Below, one piece after another: positions 45,118-57,639 of a stretch of 64,000 nucleotides of DNA. Both the position numbers and the translations under genes were made by a program. This stretch comes from Strongyloides papillosus (lineage: Eukaryota; Nematoda; Chromadorea; Rhabditida; Strongyloididae), in NCBI GenBank assembly GCA_005656395.1, contig SRSI01000043.1:682001-746000 (forward strand), written 5' to 3'. The stretch's first letter is position 1. Each line of letters opens with the position of its first letter. Below the pieces are notes generated by a model that saw only the letters and a program-made list of their open reading frames with translations, was not told where the DNA came from and made no database searches.

Positions 45118-45740
45118 TTTTATTGCCGGGTCGGGTCACGAACATTTCCATGTATTGCCGGGTCATAAAAAATATTTTCCCTGAAATATTTATTGCTAAC
45201 TATACTTAATTATATACACTTTTTTAACAAATTAATTAATAGAATTTATGTTTAAATAATATAAAAAAAGCTAAATGTATGTAATTTTTCAACAAATAAT
45301 TTAAATGAGTTTGTTTTATAATAATAAAAAAAAATTTAAGTAAAATTAAAAATTATTTCGTGATACAAGAGTTTCAGAATGTAATTGGTTGTTTAATAGT
45401 AAGGGTCTAGATAATAGTCTTCCTTTAAAAAATGAATTTAACGTTCACAAGATAAACTTGTAACTTGACATGTAAATTTTTTTACAGCTAGTTGTTTCAA
45501 ATGCATTAATGATATTTAATCATTTAAAAAGTACTAACCTACTTTTTTGCTTTAGTGATTACTAAAATCCAGTGCAAAAAACATTATGGTATAAATAATT
45601 CAATTCTCTATAAAATTTTCCCTGTAATTCGTGTGAGGAAATAAAAAAGTCAACCCGGCAAAAAAATTAACTCATGCCGGGTCGAAAAAAAATTCCAATT
45701 TTTTTTCTTTGCCGGGTAAGTTTAACCCGGTGATGCATGT
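45118..45740. repeat. CCGGG-motif repeat block
   Basis: Six or more copies of GCCGGGTC/ACCCGGC in an otherwise AT-rich segment, grouped at both ends (near 45123, 45130, 45160 and 45655, 45677, 45712, 45729). ATGCAT occurs at both margins (45102 and 45735). Probably a mobile element with inverted end motifs, but the ends could not be fixed. Confidence 0.45.
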
Positions 45741-45953
45741 TAGTTTGTACTTTTTTAGGTGGCATTAACATAAAGTGATGGTTTTGTATACATATAACGT
45801 AACACTTAAAATTCATATATTGACGGAATTTCTAGCACATTTTTATTTTTTACACTACATATAAGATTTTATAAAAGAAATTAAAATTTATAAGATTATT
45901 TTATTAACCAAATATATTGATTATAATTTAAAATTGATTAATTTAACATAAAA

Positions 45954-47426
45954 TTAAATTGCATGGAAGGTCATGTTCATTTTATTCCACGAAAATGTAC
46001 TTCTATAGTAAACAATTGCATGATCATTTTCAGTAATAATTGAGATATTTCTATTTTCTGAGCAGAAAAGAGCTCCAGTTGGAGTTTTGTCTGAAATAAA
46101 TTTTATTTCAAGACTATTTTCTTTTTTGCAAGTATGTTCATACGAATACTCTAACTTTGTATATATAACAGTTATATTAATTTTCTTTCCATGTGGAGCT
46201 TTTAAATGATAAAGACAATTTTTTTCCCCATCAATACTTATATTTTTTGCATTTTCTTCTACATGATATAATGTTGCATCACATCCATTATTTGGTTCTG
46301 GTAGTTGAATGCATTTGTCTCCAGCATATCCTTCGACACACTTGCATTTGGTTTTGTTATTAGGATCTGGGTACCCACCGTTATAGCATCGGATTTTTGT
46401 AAAGTTCTGTGAACAATAATATAAATTTAACAACTTAACATCAAGAAAGGTAAGACCACTATTAACTCCAACAGTTTTAGCAAAAAGTAGATCCTTAGGT
46501 ATCATAGTAGGTTTACCATTTTTGGTAAAAGAGTCAACAGCATAGTGCATATCTGAACCATAGTCATATTTTATATTAAAAGTAATAGCATTTGAGATAT
46601 TAAGTTCCCTAAAATTTCTCTCTGAACCATATCTTATATTTTCTTCAATAATTTTTAAGTATCGATTCCTATCAGCTCTACATTGTTCATGAACTGATCC
46701 TAAAGCGTGCATAGTTTCATGTTGAACGGTTCCAATTGTGGTGCATCCAAATCCAATGCTAACATCTTGAAACTGATTAGGTGATTTTCTGCCGACATAA
46801 CTCCAGCATCCATTTCCTTTAAAGTATTTTAACCCTGGTACTCCAAAAGAAGGAAAGTATAGTTTCTGAAATCTGATACATGTTTCATTTTCTATTAATT
46901 TTAGTGACATATCTACTAAGGTCTCGTTTACATCTTTAACATAGTATTTGATAGGAAATTCCCATTTTGCATTTTCTTTTACTTCTATTTTACGCTTTTT
47001 TCTGATAATATCACTATCACTAAATAAATTTGATAAATCGAGTCCATATTCTCTTGCTTCTTTAACAGCGTCTTCTATAACATCTTCTGCTTGTTCTTTA
47101 GTAAGCATCTCATCTCCTTGGAACAAACCAGATTCCTCCATCGCTTTGACACTTGGATTTTCGTTATTGGAATAAAACACATTTTTTCGTGTTCCTTCGG
47201 CATGTTTTTCTATACTATAATTACCATTTCTTTCTTCTATCAATTCTTCAACAACATTCATAGCAAGTTTTGTCATTTCATAGTTTTCTTTATCTTCTTT
47301 TGGAACATTATTCTCTTGAGTGAGTAACTAAAACTATGTAAATAAAATTTTTAAACGTTAACATACCGATAAAGCAATAGTAAAAAAGAGAAACAACAGA
47401 AAATTTATAATCATATTCGTTGTCAT
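45954..47426 (-). CDS. Astacin metalloprotease (catalytic-EGF-CUB), copy 1
   Basis: Exon 1 47426-47367 (20-residue signal peptide MTTNMIINFLLFLFFTIALS), 39-bp intron, exon 2 47327-45954; 477 residues. Propeptide carries FQGD (89-92), the aspartate switch that keeps astacins latent, and a basic cleavage site RKKRK (129-133). The catalytic domain has the complete zinc site HETMHALGSVHE (223-234) and Met-turn SDMHY. An EGF-like module (CYNGGYPDP, CKCVEGYAGDKC) and a CUB-like domain follow. A secreted zinc endopeptidase. In skin-penetrating nematodes this family digests host tissue, but that role here is inference. Tandem partner of 49552-51029. Confidence 0.93.
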
Positions 47427-47479
47427 AATTATAATATTATGTAGACGAAACTGAATGATATAATTTAATCAAAATTGAA

Positions 47480-47487
47480 CTTATATA
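47480..47487 (-). promoter_or_regulatory. TATA box of astacin copy 1
   Basis: TATATAAG on the minus strand, about 55 bp before the start codon. The leader block ATATCATTCAGTTTCGTC recurs, with small changes, before astacin copy 2. Confidence 0.55.
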
Positions 47488-48353
47488 TTCATTTTTTCTA
47501 TTACTCAAGAACGTATAAATATTAAGTATTATTATTTTTTGTTACAAAATAATGTTTAAAAAATTCAATATCAAATAAAGATAGTTTGATAAATTTATTT
47601 ATCAATGTTTATAAGAAATAGACGAAATTTCAAAAAAATCATGATGTTTACTTTGCTTCATTTGACAAACATTGCCTGAAAAGCAAGAAACTATGTATTG
47701 CAAATAAAATATTATGTAACATTGCTTTTTTTGGAATTTTTTTATCTTACAGTACAAATAACTTTTTTGTATCAAAAGAAACTTTAAACAAGATTCAGAT
47801 AATTATACATTTTTATATTTATAAGATAATATAAAAAGTTTAATCATTTTAAGATCGTTTGATAGATCAATTTATATATTTCCAATATCAAGCATAATAT
47901 TTATAAGCTTATCTATTCCAGCCATCGATGGATTCATTTAGTTTCAAGACAACACATGACATAATATATAAAAACTCAATAAAATAATCTTTAAATTCTA
48001 TCAAACAAAATTTCTTTAATTTATCATAATTCATAAAAGCTTTTTTGCAACTAATACATCAAACTATTTTATAGCAAAATTGAACAGGATTATTATATTC
48101 TAACATACAATAAGTTAGTTGATAAGTAAAACAACTTTAATGATAAACGATGATAAGCAATATAAACTGATATATATTTATACAACGTGCCAATAAATAT
48201 AGATTCTGAAAAGTTATATATCATTTTTAGCACGTTATGCAATTCCTTTATTTTGTGAACATTTATGACTGAAGATTTCAAAAAAGAGATATTGTAAAAT
48301 CTTCATTTAAAAAAATGAAATTAAAAACAAAGTGGATTTTTATATATAAACGA
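47488..48353. other. Spacer between the two astacin genes
   Basis: AT-rich, no gene. Diverged parallels to 51100-51500 suggest both genes duplicated with their upstream regions. Confidence 0.4.
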
Positions 48354-49251
48354 CACAGAAAAATTTTTCGCATCAAAAATAGGACTGAAAAATTAAATTT
48401 TTATTGAATATTCAAAAACAGTACTGAACACAAAAAAACAGTACTGATCACAAAAAAACAGTTCTGAACAAAAAAAAAACAGTACTGAACAAAAAAAAAT
48501 AGTACTGAACAAAAAAAATAGTACTGATCACAAAAAAACAGTACTGATTAAAAAGTGGTATTGAAAAAAAGCTATACTGAATGAACAAAACAGTTGTGAA
48601 TTGAAAAAAGTAGTACTGATATAAAAAGAACAGTAATTATATAGACAATTTTTAAATCAAATGCCATTTGTAAAACAATTTATAAATGTAATATGACAAA
48701 ATTTTTACTTTTCTATTGTATTAAATTAATTTTATCTTATATATGAAAATTAGATATCAAAGAAAAATTTTGACAGTATTTTTAAAATCCAAATTATAAA
48801 GTTGCATTGGATTTAGTTGTCTAAAATGTTATTTTTAATTTACTAATATTTTGAAATTTTATACTTTTTAACAATATTATTTTTCAAAATTTTTAAGGTT
48901 ACCATTGTTCGAAATCTCTTTACTTTAATATTTTGATCCTAAAATCATTCGACAATATAATTAGTTTATTTTTTAAAATCATTAAAAATAAATGCTTGGT
49001 GTTTTTTTGAAAGCTTAATTCCATTTTTGAAATCATAATTCTTTTTTTGAAAGTATAGTTCTTTTTTTGAAAGCATAGTTCTATTTTTGAAAGCATAGTT
49101 CTATTTTTGAAAGCATAGTTCTATTTTTGAAAGCATAGTTCTATTTTTGAAAGCATAGTTCTATTTTTGAATGCTTAGTTCTATTTTTGAAATTATATTC
49201 GAAAATTTTTAATTTTTCAGGCCTATTTTTGATGCGAAAAATTTTTCTGTG
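48354..49251. mobile_element. 898-bp TIR element with inner tandem arrays
   Basis: Ends are inverted repeats of about 44 bp: CACAGAAAAATTTTTCGCAT on the left and its complement on the right, continuing CAAAAATAGG and CTGAAAAATTAAA. Just inside the left end (48419-48640) are about ten units of roughly 19 bp centred on the palindrome CAGTACTG. Inside the right end (49021-49194) are about eight 20-bp units CTATTTTTGAAAGCATAGTT. No coding frame and no clear target duplication. Subterminal arrays of this kind usually bind a transposase. Confidence 0.8.
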
Positions 49252-49551
49252 GAATTTATTAGAAACTTACTAAAAAATGCAAGTTACAAGTTTAATAATA
49301 TAATACGATGGTTTAATTAAGAATAATTAATTTTAAATTTTATAGATATACGCTTAATTGAAAGCATAAATTAAATTTTACTTTTATTTTTTACTAGAAA
49401 TTTTAATTCATCCTCTATGCTACATTATGAATAATTTTAAATAAATCTTTAAAATTTATTAAACGTTATTCATTGTAAATTATTTTATGTTATATTATTT
49501 TATTAATCTCATATGCTGATTAAAATTAAAAACGATTAATTTTACAAAAGA
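49252..49551. other. 3' flank of astacin copy 2
   Basis: AT-rich, no feature beyond the 3' end of the gene. Confidence 0.4.
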
Positions 49552-51029
49552 TTAAATTGCCTTAAAAGTAATTTCCATCTTATTCATATCATAGGCACTT
49601 CTATAATGAACAATTGCGTGATCATTTTCAGAAGAAATTTGTAAGTTTTTAATTTCTTTGCAAAGGAGAGCTCCAGTTGGTGTTTTGTCGCCAATAAATT
49701 TAACTTCAAGACTGTTGTCTTTCACACAATAATTTCTATACGAAGGTGTAATGTTTATATTTGTAACAGTTATATTAATTTTCTTTCCATGTTGAGCTTT
49801 TAAATGATAAAGACAATTCTTAGCACCGCTAAGAGATAATGTTTGTAAATTTTGTGTTACATGATATAATGTTGTGTTACATCCTTTATTTGGCTTTGGT
49901 AGTTGAATGCATTTGTTCCCACTATATCCTTCGACGCACTTGCATCTGGTATTATCGTTAGGATCTTCATATCCTCCATTGTAACACTTTATCTTTTTCG
50001 TAAAATTCTTGGAACAATAATGTAAATTTACTAATTTAATATCAAGAAAACTAAGACCACTGTCAATACCAAGTGTTTTATTGAAAATATCGTTTTTAGG
50101 CATCATAGTGTCCTTTCCATTCTTTGAAAAAGAGTCTCTAGGATATTGCATCTCTGAACCATAGTCGTACTTTACATTGTAAGTAATAGCATTTGATATG
50201 TTAAGTTGTTCATAATTGTATAATAAACTAGGCAGCATATTTTCTGTCAAAATTGTTAAATATTGATCTCTATCAGCCCTAGATTGCTCATGAGTTGATC
50301 CTAGAGCATGCATAGTTTCATGTTGAACAGTTCCAAATGTGGTACATCCATACCCAATGCTAACATCTTGAAATTTATTTTCCTCTGTTCGACCAACATA
50401 ACTCCAACATCCATTTCCTTTGACGAATTTCAAACCAGGTTCTCCTGAAGGAATTTTTGCTTGTTTTTCAAACCTGATGCATGTTTCATTCTGCATTGCC
50501 TTTAATGCTTTGTCAACTAAATCTACGTCTACCCCTAGAACAACATATTTAATTGGAAAATCCCAAGTATAAGTAAGATTTTTTTGTATTTTCCTTTTAG
50601 TTCTAATATTTTCACTAAAAAAACTTGATAAATCAACCTCATAATTTCTGGCTTCTTCAATAACTTCATTTACAAGATTTTCTGCTTGCTTTTCAGTAAG
50701 CATCTCATCTCCTTGAAATAAATAGGGATTTTCCATAGGTTTAACAATTGTATTTTTATCATTAAAATTGCTTATGCTGTCTTGTGTTCTTCTATCATGA
50801 GTTTCTATATTATAATTATCTTTTTTTTCTTCTATCATTTCTTCAACTTCTTCAACAATTTGCATGGCTTTTTTTGTTATTTCAAAATTGTGCTTGTCTT
50901 GTAGAGGAAAATCTTCTTCTTTAGAAGACAACTAAAACCATTTAGATAAGATTTTAATTATTAACATACCGATGAAACAATAGCAAAACAAAGAAATAAC
51001 AGCAAAATTAAAATTATATCCTTTGTCAT
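49552..51029 (-). CDS. Astacin metalloprotease (catalytic-EGF-CUB), copy 2
   Basis: Exon 1 51029-50970 (MTKDIILILLLFLCFAIVSS), 38-bp intron 50932-50969 (GTATGT...TTTTAG), exon 2 50931-49552; 479 residues. Propeptide with FQGD (92-95) and basic site RTKRK (130-134). Zinc site HETMHALGSTHE (224-235), then DRDQYL and Met-turn SEMQY, where the usual His is Gln but the zinc-binding Tyr is kept. EGF (CYNGGYEDP, CKCVEGYSGNKC) and CUB-like domain follow. Same architecture, splice position and promoter as copy 1, so a tandem duplicate. Expected to be an active secreted protease. Confidence 0.93.
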
Positions 51030-51089
51030 AATTGTATAATAATTATTTAGACAAAACTGAGTGATATGATTTATTCAAAATTTTAACCA

Positions 51090-51096
51090 TTATATA
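51090..51096 (-). promoter_or_regulatory. TATA box of astacin copy 2
   Basis: TATATAA on the minus strand about 60 bp before the start, followed by ATATCACTCAGTTTTGTC, which matches the leader of copy 1. Confidence 0.55.
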
Positions 51097-54000
51097 TTTA
51101 CTACTTTTTTATAGCTGAATAATGTATAAATATAAAATATTCTCGTTTTTAACTATAGGTTTTATTTAAAAACTTCTAATTTCAAATAAATATAGCTGAA
51201 TACATTTATTCATAAAGTTTATAAATACATTGAAGAGTAAATGCAATTTTAAAAAAGTGTATAAAATTTACTTTGTTTAATTTTACAAATACAGTTTAAG
51301 TTATAAAAAAATATCTATTAAAAGTAAAATTTTATGTAACATTGTTTGATGAAATTTTTTATATAAGAATACAAATATTTTACTAGTGATTTTTTATACA
51401 AAAAGATAATTTTGAATAAATTGTAAATAACTTTTATATTTATTGCTTATTTGAAATATTTAATTTATCAAAAGTCATTTGATAGATCAATTTGCATATT
51501 TTTGAGCCTCATAACTAATATTTACCAACACATAAATTAAGTTAATACAAATGTTCTGTCATTTTTATACAGAAACGTCAAAACAATATAATTTTGATAA
51601 GAAAATTATTTAATTTATAATATATTATTTATTATTATCTACAACTTATCTTCATTTAGCAGAAATCTAACTGAATTTAAATGTAAAAAAGTTCTTTAAA
51701 TCTTCTTTAAAAAATTTCAAAAATATTAATAATTTTTTAATTTTACTGAAGCGTCTATCATCAAAATCTATACAGGAAAAAAAATAAGGTTGTGATCAAG
51801 TGGAGATATACCTGAAAAGTATGTTAAGTGAAGAAAAACTTCATAGCTTAATTCATCCAGTATTTTTTAGTCTTCAATGCATGGTTGTGATATTAGAAAA
51901 CAACTTTTTTACCAGTTTTCAAATGTTGCTATTTTTAAAATTTTCTTGCTTAATTTGAATAACGTATTACACTAGAGGCTGTTAAAAATAGCTTGCATGT
52001 AATAGAATTTTAAAAATTTATCATTAGAAGCAGATGTTCAAAAATGCATGTTTTATTTTCAGAATTTATTTTTTTCTCTGTGAAACCTTGAAAACATTTT
52101 TTAAAGAGTTCTAAAATTTACATTACTACCTTTCATGCTCTACATAGATTTCTAGAAGCTTTAATTGTGTTATGCCTTATTTAAATCATGTTCAATATGC
52201 AGTAACATAAATAACTCATAACTACATTCATGGTTTAGCAAAAAAAATGGAGCGCAAATAACATAACAAATTGTAATTGTACAAATAATAAAGTTGAAAG
52301 GTGATATCGTCTAATTATTATAGCAAATTAATTTTCCACGACATGTAGTCATTTTTTTGACAATAAAAATGGGAAAAGCGACAAAAATTTTCATAAATCT
52401 AATATTTCCATCTTAGTTTTATAAAAGTGATTTGTTTAGTATCCTGGGAAATCCTACTATTATATAGAGGAGAGTCGACCTCGAAAAAATAATTTTTGAT
52501 TTTGAATAAAATTTTGATAAAAATATTTTTGTGCCATAACGGTAAATACAAAAATGCAATATCAGTTCCATAAAAAATCCCGTTCTTGAAATACATCTTT
52601 AAATGTGTTGCAAAATCTTGACTTTTGGTACCCCTATTTCCCCTTTAAAATAAAGATAAAAACTTGAAAATACACAAATATACGTAATTTTATGTGCTCT
52701 TTACAATGGAATATTAAAAAAATGACATTTCAAGTTTATTCTCAAGATTAAGACACTTTTTTAAAATGCTATTTTTCATTCCAAATTTTAGAGCTTCAAA
52801 ATGAAATATCTCAATAATGAAAGCGAAATCTATAAAAACAAAAAAAAACACCCCCAGGTTTTTAAATTCTCTACATTTTAAGTATAATTACGGAAAATTT
52901 GAACAAGATTAAATGATAGTAAATATGGAAAAAAAGTTTTTAAAAAAAAATTTTTTTTTGAACATTTTGACTTTTTTTGTCAAAAATTAATGCCAAAATG
53001 AAAGAATTTTTAAAAAATGTCTTAAGCAAAAGTGTGAAGAATAAAATTCTCTATCCAACGATATAAAGAACGTGTCTTTACGATTATTAACTGCTGAGAT
53101 ATAAGAATTTAAACTTTTGTAAAATTTTTAATGAAAAAACAAATTTTATTATTTGTGGCCAAAAAAAAGTGCCAAGATGGTCAGATATCAAAAAACGGAA
53201 AAAACTCTCTCTAGAATTAATCGTTGCGAACATTTCGAGATTTTACACGTTAAAATACGATGTTCCGTTCTCAAGATATCCGTGACGGGCCAAAATCAGT
53301 CAAGAAAATTTTTTTAAGAATTTTTAATTAAAGAAATTAAAGTTAAATATTTTTTTAATAATTTCATTTTGTTTTTTTATAAATTTAATAAAATAATAAT
53401 AATTTTAAGATCTTAACCGTTGAAATAAGCATTGCCGTCTGTTTATATATCACTGACAGTGCAATTCACCCCTCAGAAATTTTTTTAAAAATATTTGAAA
53501 ATAAAATAATAATAAATATTTTTTTTAACATGTTTGATCTGTTTTTTATAAATCTTTTAAAAAATATAATAATGCAAAAATATATTGAAAATGATTATAT
53601 AATAAAAATGCATTGCACAAGCCTAATACAACTCAAATAAATTTTTTTCTGAAATGGAAAAAAAAGAAGATAATCTTGAGAATCCTTTCATATGTGAAGC
53701 TTAATTTCATATCGTCCTCTAATCATTCAAAATTTTTAAAGTAGAAACAACCACCCTAATTATTATTCATAATTATTTAAATATATTATGAATGATATTT
53801 AATGATAATTGCAAAAATGTTGATATAATGAATAAATTTATTTTGACAAGTAAAAAAAACTAATACAAATCAACATATAAAACTAAATTTTTCAAACCTT
53901 TCATTTATTAATCGCATACAAAAATAAATTTAAGATTTTACAAAAAAAGGTATTTTTCTGTTTTATCCCCCTCCAAAATGAAGCACAAAAAAACAGACTA

Positions 54001-54734
54001 TTGTCAAATAAATTATTGTACATAAGTTAATAAGTGAATCATTACCAATAAACTGTTAGTAAAAAAGTGATTTTTCGATAAAAAAATTATTAATGATAAA
54101 GTCTCTGAGAAAGTTAAAAGTCTTTGAGCCTGTGAATGATAGGTGTTCCTCAATCTTTATAGAACTACTAAAAAAAAGGATAAATGAGGTTACACTTATC
54201 ATTTACAATATGCAGAAAGGGTATGAAAAATAGATTATTAATAAATTGTATTAAAAATTTTAAAAATGAAAAATTCCAAAATTTAATTTTTATAGAAATT
54301 GTTTGAAATTTTAAAAATTAATTTTTTTAACGATAAATATTTTAAAATAGCTTTATTTACATTACTTTTTCATAAATAATCAAAAACTGCCGTAAGTAAC
54401 CAGTAGAGTCAATATCTTTAGGGGAGATAAAGCTTAGAAGTACCAAAAAAATCCTAAAAATTAGATTTTTATATTGAAAATTATATGTCAAATTATATAA
54501 CATAGAAGTATAACTCAAAAAAAAGTTTAAATAAATTTTAAAAAGCATCATGATTAAGTAAGATCAAACGAAAATAACATTTAAAATTAGTTTTATACAT
54601 CTAGCAGCTAAAAGTAAATCTTCTTTTAAATTTCTATCTAATAATTTTTTTTTAATTTAGTAGCTATATACAAACTTATTAAATTAAAAAAGGAATAAAA
54701 AAAAGGGGGTAGATACATACTTTATATTTACGTA
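51097..54734. other. 3.6-kb AT-rich stretch without recognised genes
   Basis: No coding sequence found. 52600-53460 is less AT-rich and has phrases such as TCTCAAGATATCCGTGACG and ACTGCTGAGATATAAG, similar in style to the satellite at 57.6 kb but without clear periodicity. Possibly an old repeat. The remainder is simple AT-rich DNA. Confidence 0.4.
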
Positions 54735-54980
54735 ATAGATCCTGGCTTTGCAGACAAGCATCGATGAGCGAAGCGAAATGCTACAAAGAAAATCATGGGC
54801 TTTACATAAAAACACCAGCCCTATAAGTAAGCAGCGACGAGCGAAGCGAGTTGCTGCAAAGAAAAACAACGGCTTTGTGTAAAAATAACGGCCGTGCAAG
54901 TAAGCAGCAACTCGCTTCGCTCGTTGCTTCAATAAAAAACATCGGCTTTGCGTAATAACACCGGCCCTGCTTGTTAACAT
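54735..54980. repeat. ~73-bp tandem repeat with GC-rich palindromes
   Basis: Three units, each with a spacer around GGCTTTGCGTAA/GGCTTTGTGTAA and a hairpin GAGCGAAGCGAG. In the third unit the hairpin core is inverted (AACTCGCTTCGCTCG instead of GACGAGCGAAGCGAGTT). It replaces the downstream part of the carboxylesterase gene. Confidence 0.65.
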
Positions 54981-55440
54981 TTTAGAGTTTAAACTGTTAG
55001 AATCTCCATATGAAAATTTACCACCGTGTAGATATAAAACTACAGAACAGTTACTTTCGTAAGACACTTTTCATTGGAGAAAATATTTATAAACAAACAA
55101 TTCTCTGATATAGTATTTTTATTTGGTATTCTTGATGTTCTCGCAGAATTCCATATATAGTCTTTACCGAAATCTGTACTGTTTTCATACTAAACCACTT
55201 TTTGGTGAACCCGATGCCCTGAATAGTAGGTTTCCTGTTGGCGGTGATGCGTATGGTATCCAAAGAAGCCATACCCTGTGATGTTGTTCTCAATTGTTAT
55301 CTTCTTCCCTTTACAAAGCCGTAACTAAAATTTAAATTTTTTTAGATAAAATAAAGGAAGAAGGAACTTACTTTGTTTGTTGTTGGAGTAGAAAGTTTTC
55401 AAAAACATCTTTAATATCATTTTTATCAATAAACTTTCTA
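54981..55440 (-). pseudogene. Carboxylesterase/cholinesterase-like N-terminal relic
   Basis: Minus-strand reading gives the start of a type-B carboxylesterase in pieces: a short exon ending near 55370 (FENFLLQQQ), a 46-bp intron, then GFFG, one base of shift, IPYASPPTGNLLF (the family motif FxGIPYAxPPxGxLRF), then SENCLFINIF (family S-E-D-C-L-x-L-N-I), another shift, and VVLYLHGGKFSYGDS (family HGGGF). The frame breaks three times and the gene stops at the GC-rich repeat before the catalytic Ser would appear. Known families include secreted acetylcholinesterases, which are expanded in some parasitic nematodes; the subtype here cannot be told. Confidence 0.8.
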
Positions 55441-55470
55441 TTAAACAACGTATCATTCCCAGGGCATGGT

Positions 55471-56289
55471 AAATGAGGTCGTCTTATGCAGATTTACACA
55501 AGATGCACCTGTTCTACACAGAAGATTTGCTTAAAATGACTTCATCTACAGTGCACTGAGAGTATTTTTTTTCTATTTTTTTAGAACCATTTAATTTACC
55601 AAACTTTGAAAACTTTTTTGAAACATGTAAGACTAGATTAAACTTATCTAAGAATGAGAAAACATCAAATAGTCAATAATTTAAATGAGAGAATATGCCT
55701 TTTAGTCTTTAATTATTTTGTTGCTGTTTAGCTGTGACCATCATAGAATATTGGGTTGATTACTTCAAGTGAATTTAATTGAGTTGAACATACAAAAAAG
55801 AAGTTAGCGTTAGTAGGAAAGTCAATTAGAGAATCTAGCGTGTTAGAAGGGATAAGTATTTGGGTTTATCGGAATTTATGTAGGAAAATGCGTTGGTGGT
55901 TACGAAGTGTCAAAAATATCTACATCATAAACATTATTTTTAAATTACTGATAAGGTTTGTTTTATTTTTTATTTAATTAAATTTAAACTTAGGTAGTAA
56001 TAACTAAAGACAATTTATCGTTGACAAGCGCTGTAATATCATTATTTGATTGGTCAAGAATTTACTTCAAAAGTGTTAATGTAGATAATATTCTATATGG
56101 GAATTCAGATTTTAAGTTATCTTGTTTAAATAACACAATAATTAACAATAATTTTGTGATGTATGGACGACGTTAAATGTAAAAAACCAAAGTCTATATA
56201 CACATTTAATCCAAGAAGATTTTTTAATCAAAACTTTATTCTCTTCATTAATAATTTATTTATTCTTATCAAATGTAAATTTGTTATAG
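55471..56289. other. Intergenic stretch between two gene relics
   Basis: No gene identified; possibly further worn coding sequence around 56020-56170, not assignable. Confidence 0.35.
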
Positions 56290-57425
56290 TTAAGATAGGT
56301 ATAATAATTTGAAACTATTGCTACTATATGTTACGATTAATCCATAAACATCAATAAATTGAGGTTGGAGATTTTGTGGTATTTGAGAAGTTTTGGTAGT
56401 TCTAATGCCATATTCTGATGCATATTGATAAGTTTTTTCTCTGAATACTTGTTTAATACAGGCTGAATCATAGTCATGGAAGAAGGACGGGAACCTTTGA
56501 CCATTGACAATATATCATTTATGGAGGAAGTAACGAATTAACTTGAGATGTATGTAAAGAAACTCAAATGGTGTCCTTACATCTATAAAGAGGTAAAATT
56601 TAATATTCTTGACAGTTGGAATGAATCTTTTTGGCAGTATACCATTATCAAATTCATATATTGTTATAAAAATGAATGTCAATGTTTTTGGTCATCTAAC
56701 TCAACTAGTAAAATAGATAATTACAGGTCTCTGAGAGTCTTTAATTCTTAGATAGATGTTTATTGGTGTTAAAACCCATGGTTGTGGAAATTCTTCTCTA
56801 GGCCAATATAAATATTGAAGATGACTAAATTTCTCTGGTTTTTTTTTGCCTATTCTTATATAGAGTATGAAATTCTTGAGATGATGATATTGTTGTCTTT
56901 TAGCAATGATTCTTTTCTTAATATTGCTTAATAGTCATGGAACCGTTTGTTGGTATGTACTGTCAACACATAATTTCTTTTTTATTACTAAACCTGCACA
57001 AAATTATACCAAATTCATATCATTTTTTTTCTATCATACGATAGAAATCAGATGGTTTTATCATGATAATTAGTTGAGAATTAGAAGATATATATGAGCT
57101 TTATAGTTCATCAGTGCTTGTGTTATAATTATTCTCTCACCACCTTTGGATTTTGGAAACATAGTTAACATAGATGCAGTTTAGTCATTTCCGTATTGAT
57201 CATTTATGGTAAGATTAATTCTTGTAGCATCAAGACATGAAACATTCTATAAGTATTTTAATAAATGGATAAATAATATAGCTCCTTACCTTATTTGTTT
57301 TCTTATTTTTATTTCTAATACTATAGAAACATCTAGTTGATAAAGACTGAAGACAATTATCAAATTCAGCACCGTATATTTCCTTTATTCTTTTTATCTC
57401 TTTTAAGATAAGAAATTAGGTAAAA
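56290..57425 (-). pseudogene. Protein tyrosine phosphatase relic
   Basis: Minus-strand pieces line up with a classical PTP domain: FYSIRNKNKKTNK and, after a probable intron, NVSCLDATRINLTIND (family: NKNRY..V.C.D.SRV.L); ERIIITQAL (family: YI.TQ.PL); HLQYLYWPREEFPQP (family WPD..VP; the catalytic Asp is Arg here); and PVIIYFTS-stop, where the active-site HCSAGxGR should stand. Several stops and frame changes follow. The loss of Asp, Cys and Arg positions together with stops shows a dead gene. Nematodes have many PTP genes, so the parent cannot be named. Confidence 0.7.
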
Positions 57426-57639
57426 TGTTTTATTATTTCTCTTGTGGATGTTTAGCATACGTAAATTCAAAGAAAAAAATTTCTTATACACATGATAGTG
57501 ATTACATCTTTGAAGTATATTTATTCCTCTATTTTACATATGATATTCTATTTGTATATTTCTATTCACTACTAGATTTACTGGGAATTATCAATTAATA
57601 ACAATATTATTAAGTTTTTTGCAATTTTAATTTTTTGAT

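Noticed and set aside
48419..49194. CRISPR-like repeat arrays
   Set aside because: Units are contiguous with no unique spacers, and they lie inside a TIR element in a eukaryotic genome.
54684..55067. 127-codon minus-strand frame as a separate gene
   Set aside because: Its start is the HGG part of the carboxylesterase relic and the rest reads through the GC-rich tandem repeat.
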